A stretch of 64,000 nt of DNA from Lysobacter capsici (GCF_014779555.2 NZ_CP094357.1:5208001-5272000), one strand, 5' to 3'; counted from the stretch's first letter, positions 1 through 9,283 are shown. The notes: a model not told the origin generated them from the letters alone. Numbers and translations are program-made.

Positions 1-802
1 GATCGGTCTGCATGGCGCGACAGGCGGCGAGGAAAAAGGCATCCGCATCGGCGGCGGCACCGGCCTGGAACGTGCGTTCACCACGTATATCGCGGCCGAT
101 TACGATCTGCGCGATCGCGACGAACGCGGTTTGTTGCGTTGGCTGCTGGCGCACGAGTACTCGCATCAATGGATCGGGCAGACGCTGCGGCTGTCGATCC
201 AGGGCGACGAGCGCAAGGAGCCGCGCGGCTACTGGTTCACCGAAGGTTTCACCGAGTTCTTCGCCGTGCGCGTGCTGACCCGTGCCGGCCTGTTCGATTC
301 GGCGCAGGCGCTGGATGCCTTCAACGAGCGCATCCTGCGTTACAACCTGGTCAAGCGTCGCGGGCTGGGCGCCGACGCGGCGGGCGATCGATTCTGGAGC
401 GATCCCGATGCCGAGCAGCTGCTGTACCAACGCGGCTATCTGGCCGCATGGCAGGCCGAACTGTCGCTGCGGCGCGCCAGCGATGGACGGCGCGGACTCG
501 ACGACGTGCTGCAGGCCTTGATCCTCAAGGCGCGCAAGCAACCGGCGTACCGCGTCGACAACTCCGCCCTGATCGCCGCGATCACCGCGGGCATGTCGGC
601 GGGCGACGCCGAGGTGTTCCGCCGTTTCGTGCTCGACGGCGGCGAATCGCCGTTGCGCGCCGCGGATTTCGCGCCTTGTCTGAGCGGGTACGTCCAGGGC
701 GACGGCGCGGTGCTCGACGGGCGGCGTTTCGATGTCGCGCCGGGTACGGTGTTGCAGTACCGCCGAATCGACGGCGCCACGGCGGATTGCTTCAAGCACT
801 GA
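1..802 (+). CDS. M61-like zinc metallopeptidase, C-terminal part (5' end outside window)
   Basis: The frame is open from the first bases of the window, so the N-terminal part of the gene is missing. The visible part contains HEYSHQW, a gluzincin HExxH zinc site, followed 18 residues after the second His by a Glu in TEGFTEFF, the expected third zinc ligand. Downstream there is a long helical region with a YQRGYLAAW stretch, which resembles the Y-x-K-G segment of the M61 (glycyl aminopeptidase) family more than the M1 family; that choice is inferred. The product is probably exported and acts on peptides in the envelope, but no signal peptide can be checked here. It converges on the muramidase gene at 911-1678, with about 108 bp between them. 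Confidence 0.75.
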   Translation, partial: IGLHGATGGEEKGIRIGGGTGLERAFTTYIAADYDLRDRDERGLLRWLLAHEYSHQWIGQTLRLSIQGDERKEPRGYWFTEGFTEFFAVRVLTRAGLFDSAQALDAFNERILRYNLVKRRGLGADAAGDRFWSDPDAEQLLYQRGYLAAWQAELSLRRASDGRRGLDDVLQALILKARKQPAYRVDNSALIAAITAGMSAGDAEVFRRFVLDGGESPLRAADFAPCLSGYVQGDGAVLDGRRFDVAPGTVLQYRRIDGATADCFKH

Positions 803-910
803 TGCGATGCGCGATGGCTTGCGAACGCAAGCCCAGCACCACCGCATTCCCCCTGCCCGGCCGTCGGCGACGCCGTGCCGGGACAGCCTGAGCGGCGATC
901 ATCCCTTCAC

Positions 911-1678
911 TTAAGGCGCCTGCTTGTCCGTCTCGGTACCTGCGCGCGGCTGCGACGGCGCCACGCTGTCGCGCCAGCGCGCGAACGCGGCCGCGTCGCC
1001 GTCGAACACGTTCAGATCCACCGGACCGACGATGCCCGCGACCCGCGCGCGGTTGTGGTACTGCCACAGCACCCACGGCGCGCTCGCATCGGGCGCGCGC
1101 ACGATGGCGCGTCGCCACAACGCGCGCGGCGGCAACGCTTGACGATACGCGGCCAGGAATTCGGGCGTGACGTACAGCAGCGCCGGCTTCGCATACGCCT
1201 GTTCGACCGCTTGCAGGTAGGCGTCGAGTTCGCGGCGCAAGGTCGCGTCGTCCGGGGTCTTGCCGCAGTTGCCGCCGAACTCCAGGTCCACCGCCGGCGG
1301 CAAGGCGTCGGCGGCGACCGGCACCGCGCCGATGAAGTTGCGCGCCTGCTCGGCGCCGCCGCGGCAGAAGGTGAAGAAGTGGTACGCGCCGGTGGCGATG
1401 CCGGCCGCTCGCGCGGCGCGCCAGTTCTCGGCGAAACGCCGGTCGCGGTGGTCGCCGCCTTCGCTGGCCTTGAGATAGGCGAAGGCGACGTCGTCGCGCG
1501 CGACCGCGGGCCAGTCGATCGCGGCTTGATGGTGCGATACGTCGATGCCGCGCAAGGGAAAGCGTTCGCGATCGGGTTGCCAGTGCAGGAACAGCCACCA
1601 GGCCGTGGCCACACCCAGGGCCGCGAGCAGGATCAGCGCGGCGATCCACAGGGCGATTCGCACGATGCGTTGCTTCAC
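911..1678 (-). CDS. GH25 family muramidase (lysozyme), membrane anchored
   Basis: The 255-aa product starts with one hydrophobic helix (about residues 7-32) and then a glycoside hydrolase family 25 domain. The motif GIDVSHHQ (Asp46) opens the barrel, and the AVDLE segment (Asp131, Glu133) carries the expected catalytic DxE pair. The family cleaves the beta-1,4 MurNAc-GlcNAc bond of peptidoglycan. There is no obvious signal-peptidase site after the helix, so the enzyme may stay tethered to the inner membrane facing the periplasm (inference). It is the last gene of a minus-strand run that begins with the M1 aminopeptidase, with an 85 bp gap to the gene before it. GH25 enzymes are less common in Gram-negative bacteria than in Firmicutes; a role in wall remodelling or in lysis of other bacteria is possible. 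Confidence 0.85.
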   Translation of the reverse strand: MKQRIVRIALWIAALILLAALGVATAWWLFLHWQPDRERFPLRGIDVSHHQAAIDWPAVARDDVAFAYLKASEGGDHRDRRFAENWRAARAAGIATGAYHFFTFCRGGAEQARNFIGAVPVAADALPPAVDLEFGGNCGKTPDDATLRRELDAYLQAVEQAYAKPALLYVTPEFLAAYRQALPPRALWRRAIVRAPDASAPWVLWQYHNRARVAGIVGPVDLNVFDGDAAAFARWRDSVAPSQPRAGTETDKQAP

Positions 1679-1763
1679 GGCCGCGTTCCGTCGTAAATCA
1701 CCCGCGCTGTTTCAGCGATCGGCAACGGCATCGCCGATCCCGTTGCGTGACCGAAAAGCGAAC

Positions 1764-2471
1764 TCATTCTTCCGACGGTCCCCACGATGCTTTCGCCAGC
1801 GGGATCCGCGCCTTGCGCAGGATCGCGTTCAATGCGGCCTGACTGCCCATCGAGTAGGTCTGGCCGTCGGAGCTGTTTTCCTCGTCGCCGTCGATGACGA
1901 CCCGAACCTGTCCGCACTGGTAGCACAACAGCACGTCATAGCGCTTTCCGCCCGATACGAACGCGACGCCGTGCCGGTACTCGGGATGACACATAGAAGC
2001 GTAGCCGGGAATTTTCCCGAGCGATTCGCGCAAGGCCCTCATCATCTGACTGCGATCGTTCTTGGCCTTCACCGCGACCTTGCCGAGCACCTTGTTGCCG
2101 GACAGACAGTCGCCGCGCTTGCACCACTCGTCTTGACTGCGCTCCAGGATTTCTTCGTTGCGCTTTTGCGCGGCGATGTACTTGGCGCTGCCGCGAGCGC
2201 CCTCGACCGGCGGCAAGTCCGGAGGCACATAGGGCTGCAACGAGTACAACGTCAACGCGCCGTCCATCACAGCCAACGCGGCCAGCGCGCGGCCGCGCGG
2301 CGAGTCGCGTTGCGGCGGTTGCGGCACATCGGGCCGCTCCATGCCGCGTTCCCCAACGACCTTGCTGACTTCGAATTTTTCGCGCTTTCCCTCAGCGGCG
2401 TCGGCACGCCCGGCCAAAAAAATCGCGGAAACCATCAGGCCGAACATCGCTAAACCCCAAGCGCCGCGCAT
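1764..2471 (-). CDS. Secreted protein of unknown function, cysteine pairs
   Basis: No family is recognised. The 235-aa product begins with a clear signal peptide: MRGAWG, a hydrophobic core to about residue 20, then GRADA as a likely cleavage site. The mature part is polar and has paired cysteines (EWCKRGDC, and later C-H-P and C-Y-Q-C), consistent with disulfides in the periplasm. I start at the ATG at 2471 because GAGGG lies just upstream and a signal peptide follows directly; a TTG at 2489 in the same frame would extend into the preceding gene. It lies 8 bp after the stop of the lipoprotein gene and is probably co-transcribed with it. Confidence 0.7.
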   Translation of the reverse strand: MRGAWGLAMFGLMVSAIFLAGRADAAEGKREKFEVSKVVGERGMERPDVPQPPQRDSPRGRALAALAVMDGALTLYSLQPYVPPDLPPVEGARGSAKYIAAQKRNEEILERSQDEWCKRGDCLSGNKVLGKVAVKAKNDRSQMMRALRESLGKIPGYASMCHPEYRHGVAFVSGGKRYDVLLCYQCGQVRVVIDGDEENSSDGQTYSMGSQAALNAILRKARIPLAKASWGPSEE

Positions 2472-2479
2472 GCCCGCCC

Positions 2480-3211
2480 TCACTTCCAACCCGGCAACTT
2501 ATCCTGCTTCAACCCGCCGACCTCGAACGTCGCCGTGCGCGTGCCGCCGGCCTTGACCGGGAACTCGATGGTCAGCTCCTTGGCCTTGTCGAGCATGCGC
2601 CACAGGCCGCGTTCGTCCTCGATGAACATCGCGATCGCTTCGTCGGTCTTCGGCCGGCGCCCTGCCATGGTCTTGATCTTGCCGTCGATGCCGACCTTGA
2701 GCTTGCAGCCGCCGTAGCAATTGAAATCGCCGACCTGCAGCACGAGGTAGCTGCTGCGGCCCCAATCGGGATGATCGCGGAAGATCAGCTGCACCGGTCG
2801 CGGCGTGCGGCCGTCGGTTTCGACGTTGGCCTTCGCGTACAGCGACGCCGACAGCTGGGTGCCGTCCTTGCCCTTGTCAGTCTTGACCGGCGTGCTCATG
2901 TACGACCACAGCGATTCGACCCGGCGTTGCTCGCGCGCGAGCTTGGCCTTGCCCTGCGCTTGTTCGTACAGCGGCCGCACCCGGTCGGCGGTCGGCGTGC
3001 CCGGATACTTGGAGGTGACGATCTCGCCGTAGGCCGCGGCCATTTCCCAGTTCTGCTGACCGTAGGCGCCGTCGAAATCCTTGGCCGCGGTCGCCGCGGC
3101 CTGTTCCTGCTGCGCGGCCTTGGCCGCTTCGGCGATCTTGGGATCGGGCTTTTCGCAGGCGCTCAGGATCATCGCGGCGGCGAGCAGCAAGGTGGCGGTA
3201 CGGGTATTCAT
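2480..3211 (-). CDS. Lipoprotein of unknown function
   Basis: The 243-aa product starts MNTRTATLLL and has a lipobox ending LSAC, so Cys19 should be lipidated. The mature protein begins with an Ala/Gln-rich helical stretch (about residues 22-45), then a segment reminiscent of a single TPR-like hairpin around the AAAYGEIVTSKYPG region, and a C-terminal beta-rich domain with NCYGGC. No function is assigned. The ATG at 3211 overlaps the stop of the hydrolase gene by 4 nt (ATGA), which fixes the start and suggests translational coupling. A longer in-frame reading extends upstream but has out-of-frame composition and no signal peptide. Confidence 0.8.
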   Translation of the reverse strand: MNTRTATLLLAAAMILSACEKPDPKIAEAAKAAQQEQAAATAAKDFDGAYGQQNWEMAAAYGEIVTSKYPGTPTADRVRPLYEQAQGKAKLAREQRRVESLWSYMSTPVKTDKGKDGTQLSASLYAKANVETDGRTPRPVQLIFRDHPDWGRSSYLVLQVGDFNCYGGCKLKVGIDGKIKTMAGRRPKTDEAIAMFIEDERGLWRMLDKAKELTIEFPVKAGGTRTATFEVGGLKQDKLPGWK

Positions 3212-4185
3212 CGTGCTTGGCCCTTGTCTATCAGTTGGGTCACGGCCTGCGCGGCCGCATCGGGACGTTCGACGATCGACATGTGGCCGCAACCGTCGAG
3301 CAATACGCGCTGCGCCTGCGGCAGTTGCGCGGCGTACAACTCCAGCGCGCTGGCATCGATCACCGCGTCCTGCCGGCACCATAGCAGCAGCGCCGGCTGG
3401 GCGATGCGCGCGGCCTCGATGCCCGGCAGGAAACGTTCGTCGCTACGACCGATCTTGTCGAGCACGGATTGCTCGAAGGCTGCATCGCGTTTGCGTCGCT
3501 CGATGTAGATGCCGTCGGCCGGCCACGGGATCGTCGGTTTGGTAAGCGGATCGTGGAACACGGTGTCGATGTAGCGTCGCAAGGATGCCGCGTCGTCGAC
3601 CGCGAACGGGTTCTTGCCGTCCAGCACCTCGATGCCGAACCGGTTGTCCTTGAAGCGCACGCCGGCCGCGTCGAACAGACCGACCCGATCGACCTGACGC
3701 GGATGCCGCGCGGCGGTCAGCGCGACGATGCCGCCGCCCATCGAATGGCCGAGCAGCACGATCGGGCTGCCGTTCTTGCGCGCGACCTGCTCGATGAAGC
3801 GCGCGACGCGGTCGTTCTGGGCGACGAAACCGTAATCCCCGCCCTGCTTGCGCTCGCTCTCGCCCCAGCCCGGCAGATCCGGAATGAAGAGGCGATAGCG
3901 GCCGCGCAGGCGCTGCGCGAGCGGATACCAGTTTTCCTTGCCGCCGGTGAAGCCATGGATCATGACGACGGTCGGCGCGTTCGCCGGCGCATCGTCGTTG
4001 TAGGCGTAGACCCAGCGGTGATCGTCGATCCTGGCCGCGTTGCGGGTCAGCCCGGCGGCGATGCGCTGGCGGGCGAAATCGGCCAGCACGACGCGGTACG
4101 GGTCCCACCACAACCACGCGAATACCGCGCACAACAAAACGGCCGCCACCAGGGCGACCGTCTTGATGATGCCTCGCAGGCTCAT
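3208..4185 (-). CDS. Alpha/beta-hydrolase with N-terminal membrane helix
   Basis: This 325-aa protein has a hydrophobic helix (about residues 7-27) followed by an alpha/beta-hydrolase fold. It shows the oxyanion segment MIHGFTGGKENW (residues 75-86), the nucleophile elbow GHSMGG (Ser148), an Asp in WCRQDAVID and a His in GCGHMSIVERPD near the C-terminus, so the triad is complete. The lipid-linked hydrolases and esterases of this shape are diverse; the substrate cannot be told. It sits 22 bp after the M1 aminopeptidase and overlaps the next gene by 4 nt, so it belongs to the same minus-strand operon. The single N-terminal helix suggests a membrane-tethered periplasmic location. Confidence 0.88.
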   Translation of the reverse strand: MSLRGIIKTVALVAAVLLCAVFAWLWWDPYRVVLADFARQRIAAGLTRNAARIDDHRWVYAYNDDAPANAPTVVMIHGFTGGKENWYPLAQRLRGRYRLFIPDLPGWGESERKQGGDYGFVAQNDRVARFIEQVARKNGSPIVLLGHSMGGGIVALTAARHPRQVDRVGLFDAAGVRFKDNRFGIEVLDGKNPFAVDDAASLRRYIDTVFHDPLTKPTIPWPADGIYIERRKRDAAFEQSVLDKIGRSDERFLPGIEAARIAQPALLLWCRQDAVIDASALELYAAQLPQAQRVLLDGCGHMSIVERPDAAAQAVTQLIDKGQAR

Positions 4186-4207
4186 GCGCTTGCGCTACCG
4201 GACCGGC

Positions 4208-6175
4208 TTACTGCCCGGCCGCCGACGGCTGCGCCGGCTCCTTGGCATTGGCGATCGTCGCCTCGACCGAGGCGGTGGTGATCGGGTGATAACCCGGCTT
4301 GGCCTTGGCGAACGTGTCCTCGGCCAGCTTCAGGCCTTCGGGCGTTTTCACCAGTTCGCCGTAGGTCGGCATGATCAGCTTGCGCCGGCCGATCGTGGTG
4401 AGGAACGCGGCGATGGCCTGATCGGCCTGGTGATAGCCGCTGCGCACCGCCAACGGATACCAGCGCTGGGCGATCTCTCCGTTCGGCGTGCCGGTGAACT
4501 TGTACGCCGCATCCAGCGCGGTGAGCTGCTCGACGCTGAGTTTTTCCGGCATGCCTTCGATGAAATGCACCCATTCCTGGGTGGTCCACTTCGCGGTCAG
4601 CGCCTTGTCCGGCAATGCGCCGCCGTCGACCCAGGTCTTGCGCGCGGCATCGACCGCGTCGAAGCGCGGCGACACCGTGGCCGGCGCCGACTTCGGAATG
4701 CCCGGGCCGTAGATCCATTCGTCCAGTTCGGCTTCGCTGACCTTGCCCGGATGCTTGGCGAGCAGGTTGGCCTTGGCGTAGTCGACGAACTGCTTGGTCG
4801 AGATGCTCTGGAACGCGAAGTGATTGAAGTAGTCGCGCAGGAACGGATCGAACACCTCGCGGCCGTAGCGCTGTTCGAGGAACTGCAGGAACCACGCGCC
4901 CTTGGTGTACACCGTCGCGCTGCTGGCTTCGTCCGGGTCCTTGAGCACGCCGGGCTTGAGCGCCAGCGCCTGCAGCTTGGGATCGATGGTCTTGAACTCG
5001 GCGGCCAGTTCGTTGCGGCCGATCACGCTCTCCATGTCGGAGCGCTCCTTGCCGTACAGCGCCTCGACGATGCGGTTCTCGACGTAGCTGGTGAAGCCTT
5101 CGTTGAGCCAGGCGTCCTTGCTGCTGCTGAAGGTGACCAGGTTGCCCGACCAGCTGTGCGCCAGCTCATGCGCGACCAGCGACACCAGCGACTTGTCGCC
5201 GACGATCACCGTCGGCGTGGCGAAGGTCAGGCGCGGGTTCTCCATGCCGCCGTACGGGAACGACGGCGGCAGCACCAGGATGTCGTAACGCTCCCAGCGG
5301 TAGGGGCCGTACAACTTCTCGGTGGTCTCCATCATCTTTTCGGTGTCGACGAATTCGGTCGCGGCCTTCTTGACCATGCCCGGCTCGGCCCACACGCCGC
5401 TGCGGTTGGAGATCGGCTGGAACACCAGATCGCCGGCCGCGATCGCCAGCAGATACGACGGGATCTTCTGCGGCATCTTGAATTCGTAGTCGCCGTCGCG
5501 CGCGGCCTTGGGATCGTTGTCGGCGCTCATCAGCACCATCGCGTCCTTCGGCGCGGTGACATGCGCGGTGTAGGTGAAGCGCACGCTCGGCGTATCCTGC
5601 AACGGCACCCACGAACGCGCGTGGATCTGCTGCGACTGGCTGAACATGAAGGGCGTTTTCTTGCCCTGGGTCATCGACGGCTCGAGCCACTGCAGGCCCG
5701 ATGCGTTCGGCGAGGTCGCGTAGCTCACGCGGATGCGCTTGTTGCGGTCCGGCGCTTCGATGGTGAGCTTGCTGCCGAGGGTCTTGTCGGCGTCGGCCAC
5801 GGCGTACTTGAGGTCGACCCACTTGCCGTCGTCGCGCTCGCCGACGATCTTTTCGATCTTCAGATCGCGCGTGTCGAGCACGAGCTGGCTGGCCTTCGGA
5901 TCGGTCCATTGCAGGGTGTAGGTCGCGCTGCCGGTCAGGGTCTTGCTGGCGAAATCGACCGCGAGCAGCAGGGCCAGATCGTCGATGCGCACCAGATCGG
6001 GCTGGGCGTAGGAATGCTCGTCGCGGTCGGCCGCGGCTACGGCGGTGTCGGTCACTTTGGCCTCCGGCGTCGCGGTGGTCTTGGAAGCGTCGGCGGCCGG
6101 CGCGGCATCGCGCGAGCAACCGGCGGCGGCGGTCAGGGCCGCGACAAGGCAAACGGTCAGGATCGAGGTACGCAT
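4208..6175 (-). CDS. M1 family metallo-aminopeptidase, lipoprotein (LTA4H-like)
   Basis: A 655-aa protein with a lipobox ending AAGC (Cys20), so it should be an envelope-anchored lipoprotein. Domain order follows the M1 family: N-terminal beta domain, the exopeptidase signature GGMENP, then the zinc site HELAHSW (His336, Glu337, His340) and the third ligand in WLNEGFTSYVE (Glu359), and a C-terminal helical repeat domain. The C-terminal part resembles the leukotriene-A4-hydrolase/aminopeptidase B branch. It removes N-terminal residues from peptides. The start at 6175 is chosen because the lipoprotein signal begins there; upstream in-frame sequence is not protein-like. It is the first gene of a five-gene minus-strand run. 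Confidence 0.92.
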   Translation of the reverse strand: MRTSILTVCLVAALTAAAGCSRDAAPAADASKTTATPEAKVTDTAVAAADRDEHSYAQPDLVRIDDLALLLAVDFASKTLTGSATYTLQWTDPKASQLVLDTRDLKIEKIVGERDDGKWVDLKYAVADADKTLGSKLTIEAPDRNKRIRVSYATSPNASGLQWLEPSMTQGKKTPFMFSQSQQIHARSWVPLQDTPSVRFTYTAHVTAPKDAMVLMSADNDPKAARDGDYEFKMPQKIPSYLLAIAAGDLVFQPISNRSGVWAEPGMVKKAATEFVDTEKMMETTEKLYGPYRWERYDILVLPPSFPYGGMENPRLTFATPTVIVGDKSLVSLVAHELAHSWSGNLVTFSSSKDAWLNEGFTSYVENRIVEALYGKERSDMESVIGRNELAAEFKTIDPKLQALALKPGVLKDPDEASSATVYTKGAWFLQFLEQRYGREVFDPFLRDYFNHFAFQSISTKQFVDYAKANLLAKHPGKVSEAELDEWIYGPGIPKSAPATVSPRFDAVDAARKTWVDGGALPDKALTAKWTTQEWVHFIEGMPEKLSVEQLTALDAAYKFTGTPNGEIAQRWYPLAVRSGYHQADQAIAAFLTTIGRRKLIMPTYGELVKTPEGLKLAEDTFAKAKPGYHPITTASVEATIANAKEPAQPSAAGQ

Positions 6176-6529
6176 GGAAAACCACGGCAGCGGGTGAGGT
6201 CCCGAGTGTAGCGCCTCGCCCCGGGGCTGGGCTTGTGCATGTTGGCAGGTCGCGGGGACGGGTCGCGGCGGGTTGTGTCGCAAGCGATACAGCGACCTTG
6301 CCGGTAACGCGTCGGCCCACGCGCGCTCCCACAACCTTTGCGAAGCGACGAGTTTTTTTCGGGTGGGGCTTCAGCCCCGACGCTTTCCGCTCCGAAGCGA
6401 CGAAATTCACAGAACCGAATCGGCTCACCCCACGACCGCGATACGCATCGTCCTGACCGCCCCCGCTGCGCAACGGTCGCGACCGGGCTAGCGTGGGCGC
6501 CCTACTCCCATCTTCTGGAACCCTTCGAC
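6176..6529. other. Intergenic region between divergent genes, with a partial dispersed repeat
   Basis: This 354 bp gap separates the M1 aminopeptidase (minus) from the short-chain dehydrogenase (plus), so it should carry promoters for both. I cannot place -35/-10 boxes with confidence. At about 6351-6400 it holds a T-run followed by GGGGCTTCAGCCCCGACGC, the same word that forms the hairpin at 41391-41473, so a copy or fragment of that dispersed repeat lies here. Confidence 0.6.
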
Positions 6530-7273
6530 ATGAGCCTTCCCCTCGCAGGAAAAGTCGCCCTGGTCACCGGCGGCAGCCGCGGCATCGGCGCGGCGATCGC
6601 CAAGCGCCTGGCCGACGACGGCGCCGACGTGGTGCTGACCTATGCGCGCGCGGCCGACCAAGCCAACGCGGTCGCCCAGCACATCCAGGCCGGCGGCCGC
6701 CGCGCGCTCGCACTGGCCGCCGACAGCGCCGATCCGCAGGCGGTGATCGCCGCGGTCGAACGCACGGTGGCCGAGTTCGGCCGCATCGACATCGTGGTCA
6801 ACAACGCCGGCGTGTTTGCCTACGGTCCGTTTGAGGACGAAAGCGCCGAGAGCTACGAGCGGGTGATGGCGATCCATGTGCGCGCACCGTTCGTGGCCGC
6901 GCAGGCCGCGTCCAGACATCTGCCGCGCGGCGGCCGCATCATCACCATCGGCAGTTGCCTGGGCGAGCGCGTCGGCGCGCCGGGCATGACGCTGTATTCG
7001 ATGAGCAAGGCCGCGGTGATCGGCATGAGCAAGGGTCTGGCGCAGGACCTGGGCAAGCGCGGCATCACCGTCAACGTGGTCCAGCCCGGCCCGGTCGATA
7101 CCGACATGAACCCGGCCGACGGCGAAGGCGCCGACCACCAGCGCGCCGGCCTGCCGCTGGGCGAATTCGGCCGCGCCGAGGATGTTGCCGCGACGGTGGC
7201 GCATCTGGCCGGGCCGGGCGGGAATTTCATTACGGGTACGGCGATTTCGGTGGATGGTGGGTTTTCGGCGTGA
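6530..7273 (+). CDS. Short-chain dehydrogenase/reductase (SDR), FabG-like
   Basis: The 247-aa product is a classical SDR. It has the TGGSRGIG cofactor loop (residues 13-20), the NNAG motif, a Ser in the TIGSC strand (about residue 142) and the catalytic YSMSK (Tyr156, Lys160). The ending SVDGGFSA is typical. The Arg in the glycine-rich loop suggests NADPH rather than NADH (inference). The family includes 3-oxoacyl-ACP reductases and many sugar or alcohol dehydrogenases; the substrate cannot be named. The start at 6530 places MSLPLAGKVALVTGG at the N-terminus as in relatives. It stands alone, convergent with ubiE across a repeat-filled gap. Confidence 0.9.
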   Translation: MSLPLAGKVALVTGGSRGIGAAIAKRLADDGADVVLTYARAADQANAVAQHIQAGGRRALALAADSADPQAVIAAVERTVAEFGRIDIVVNNAGVFAYGPFEDESAESYERVMAIHVRAPFVAAQAASRHLPRGGRIITIGSCLGERVGAPGMTLYSMSKAAVIGMSKGLAQDLGKRGITVNVVQPGPVDTDMNPADGEGADHQRAGLPLGEFGRAEDVAATVAHLAGPGGNFITGTAISVDGGFSA

Positions 7274-7373
7274 GGTGGCGGATGCGGGTCGCTTGGTGAG
7301 GCAGTGAGGCCTCGTAGCCAAGATAACGGCCCTCAGACTGCTCTTTACTTCACGTACCCGCTTCCTTCCAGAA

Positions 7374-7650
7374 CGTCATTCCCGCGAACGCGGGCTCCGC
7401 TTTACTTCGGCGCAGCCGAACATCCAGTGCCTTTAACCGTAGCTGCACGAAAGTCGCTGGATTCCCGCGTTCGCGGGAATGACGATTTGAGAGTTACGTC
7501 AGTTGTCATAACTACGCGTGGGACGCGCCGCCTTTGCTCGTCATCCCCGCGCAGGCGGGGATCCAGAGACTTCAGAGCCATGCCGCGGTGAAGCCCTGGA
7601 TGTTCGGCTGCGCCGAAGTAAAGCGGAGCCCGCCTTCGCGGGAATGACGG
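7374..7650. repeat. Dispersed repeat cluster, family C (GTCATTCCCGC / CTTCGGCGCAGCC type)
   Basis: The 536 bp gap between two convergent genes (7274-7809) holds no gene. It has two inverted copies of a module made of GTCATTCCCGCGAACGCGG, then TTTACTTCGGCGCAGCCGAA and an ATCCAG end. The outer arms are GTCATTCCCGC at 7375 and GCGGGAATGAC near 7640. Short open frames inside are repeats, not genes. The same words recur at 9365-9577 and 38261-38581. Confidence 0.85.
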
Positions 7651-7809
7651 GCTTGAAGGTTCACAAGTCAAACCGGCCTATGCGATGAGGCCGGAAAGAG
7701 GCGGCAAACCGGGTACGCGATACACCCGATACGCGACAAAACAGGAGCAACGCTCTCGAACGGTCGCCCGGCGTATGCCTGCGCACCGTCGCCGGCGCCG
7801 CCGATGGCG

Positions 7810-8571
7810 TTACGCCTTGTAGCCGGTATGAATCGCGCAAATCCCCGCGCTCAGATTCTTGTAATCCACCCGCGCGAAACCGGCGTCGACCATCATCTGC
7901 TTGAGCTCGTCCTGCGGCGGATGCTTGCGGATGCTCTCGGACAGATAGCGATAGCTCTCGCTGTCGTTCGCGAACAGCTTGCCCAGGCGCGGCAGCACGT
8001 TGAACGAGTGGAAATCGTAGATCGGCTTGAACCACTCGGCCTTCACTTCGGAAAATTCGAGCACGCGCGCCTGGCCGCCGACCTTGAGCACACGCAGCAT
8101 CTCGCGCAGCGCGGCGTCCTTGTCGGTGACGTTGCGCAGGCCGAAGGCGATGGTGACCAGATCGAAGCTCGCGTCCGGGAACGGCAGCGACTCGGCATTG
8201 AGCTGCACGTATTCGAACCCCGACACGCGACCGCGATCGGTCATGCGGTCGCGGCCGACCCGCAGCATGTCCTGGTTGATGTCGCCCAGCACGATCACGC
8301 CGCGGTCGCCGACCCGGTCGCGCAGCAGCGCGGCGATGTCGCCGGTGCCGCCGGCCAGATCGAGCACGCGGTCGCCGCGGCGGACCTGCGCGGTGGCGGT
8401 GAAATAGCGCTTCCAGACCCGGTGGATGCCCAGGCTCATCAGGTCGTTCATCAGGTCGTAGTTGCTGGCGACCGAGGAGAACACTTCGCCGACCAGCTTG
8501 CGCTTTTGCTCGCGCGGAACGTCGCGGAAACCGAAGTGGGTGGTGTCGGGCTTGGGGGTGGATTCGCTCAT
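7810..8571 (-). CDS. ubiE: Demethylmenaquinone / 2-methoxy-6-polyprenyl-1,4-benzoquinol methyltransferase
   Basis: The 253-aa product matches UbiE: it has the N-terminal segment [11 protein letters not shown], the [22 protein letters not shown] signature region (residues 34-54), the SAM-binding motif [10 protein letters not shown] (69-78), and a C-terminal [11 protein letters not shown] stretch followed by [12 protein letters not shown]. It carries out C-methylation in ubiquinone (and, where present, menaquinone) biosynthesis. Length matches the usual 250 residues. The start at 8571 follows family length; upstream frame is not conserved in character. It is convergent with the SDR gene and divergent from elaA. 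Confidence 0.96.
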   Translation of the reverse strand: MSESTPKPDTTHFGFRDVPREQKRKLVGEVFSSVASNYDLMNDLMSLGIHRVWKRYFTATAQVRRGDRVLDLAGGTGDIAALLRDRVGDRGVIVLGDINQDMLRVGRDRMTDRGRVSGFEYVQLNAESLPFPDASFDLVTIAFGLRNVTDKDAALREMLRVLKVGGQARVLEFSEVKAEWFKPIYDFHSFNVLPRLGKLFANDSESYRYLSESIRKHPPQDELKQMMVDAGFARVDYKNLSAGICAIHTGYKA

Positions 8572-8800
8572 GGGCCGATTATCGCACGCGGCGGCGCGAG
8601 CGGCAGGTGAGGCGGTTTGCCGCGCCGGGGCGGTATCGCGGCCCTGCCCTGGCCCGCACCGGCGGTTTTTTGCGGGCACGGCCGCAGCCCCGCAGCGGCC
8701 CGGTCCGGCGCGGCGATCCGGGCCGGAGGCGTCGTGATCGAGCCCCTTCGGCCAGACCGCCGTCCCCGTCGCTTCCGCGAAGTTTTGGCATCATCCCGCC

Positions 8801-9283
8801 ATGACCGCGAACCTGACCTGGCAGAGCAAGCCCTACGCCGAACTGAGCCTGGACGAGTTGTACGAGCTGCTGCGCCTGCGCGCGGAAGTGTTCGTGATCG
8901 AACAGAACTGCGTGTACCTCGATCCCGACGGCAAGGACCGCCATCCGCAGGCCCTGCATCTGTTCGGGCGCGACGCCGACGGCACCCTCGCCGCCTATCT
9001 GCGGATCCTGCCGCCCGGATTGAGTTTTCCGCAGGTCAGTTTCGGCCGCGTGCTGACCGCCGCGAGCCATCGCGGACGCGGCGTCGGCGGGCCGATGCTG
9101 GAAGCGGCGCTGCGCGAAATCGATCGGGTCTGGCCGGGCGCGGATATCCAGATCGGCGCGCAGGCGCATCTGCTGGGTTATTACGGGAGGTACGGGTTCG
9201 AGCCGTCGTCGGAGCCCTACGACGAAGACGGGATTCCACATGTCGATCTGTTGCGGCGCGGGCGGGGTGCGGGGTTGGGTTGA
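8801..9283 (+). CDS. elaA: GNAT acetyltransferase, ElaA type
   Basis: This 160-aa protein has the ElaA pattern: an N-terminal YELLRLRAEVFVIEQ helix, a central strand LAAYLRILPPG, the acetyl-CoA loop HRGRGVGGPML (residues about 89-99) and a C-terminal HLLGYYGRYGFEP motif ending PYDEDGIPHVDL. The substrate of ElaA is not established. The gene is free-standing, divergent from ubiE with a 229 bp gap, and followed by a repeat cluster. Confidence 0.9.
   Translation: MTANLTWQSKPYAELSLDELYELLRLRAEVFVIEQNCVYLDPDGKDRHPQALHLFGRDADGTLAAYLRILPPGLSFPQVSFGRVLTAASHRGRGVGGPMLEAALREIDRVWPGADIQIGAQAHLLGYYGRYGFEPSSEPYDEDGIPHVDLLRRGRGAGLG

Noticed and set aside
4040-6211. Long plus-strand frame opposite the M1 aminopeptidase
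   Set aside because: No recognised motif; the minus frame has HELAHSW and GGMENP motifs. Composition fits antisense shadow.
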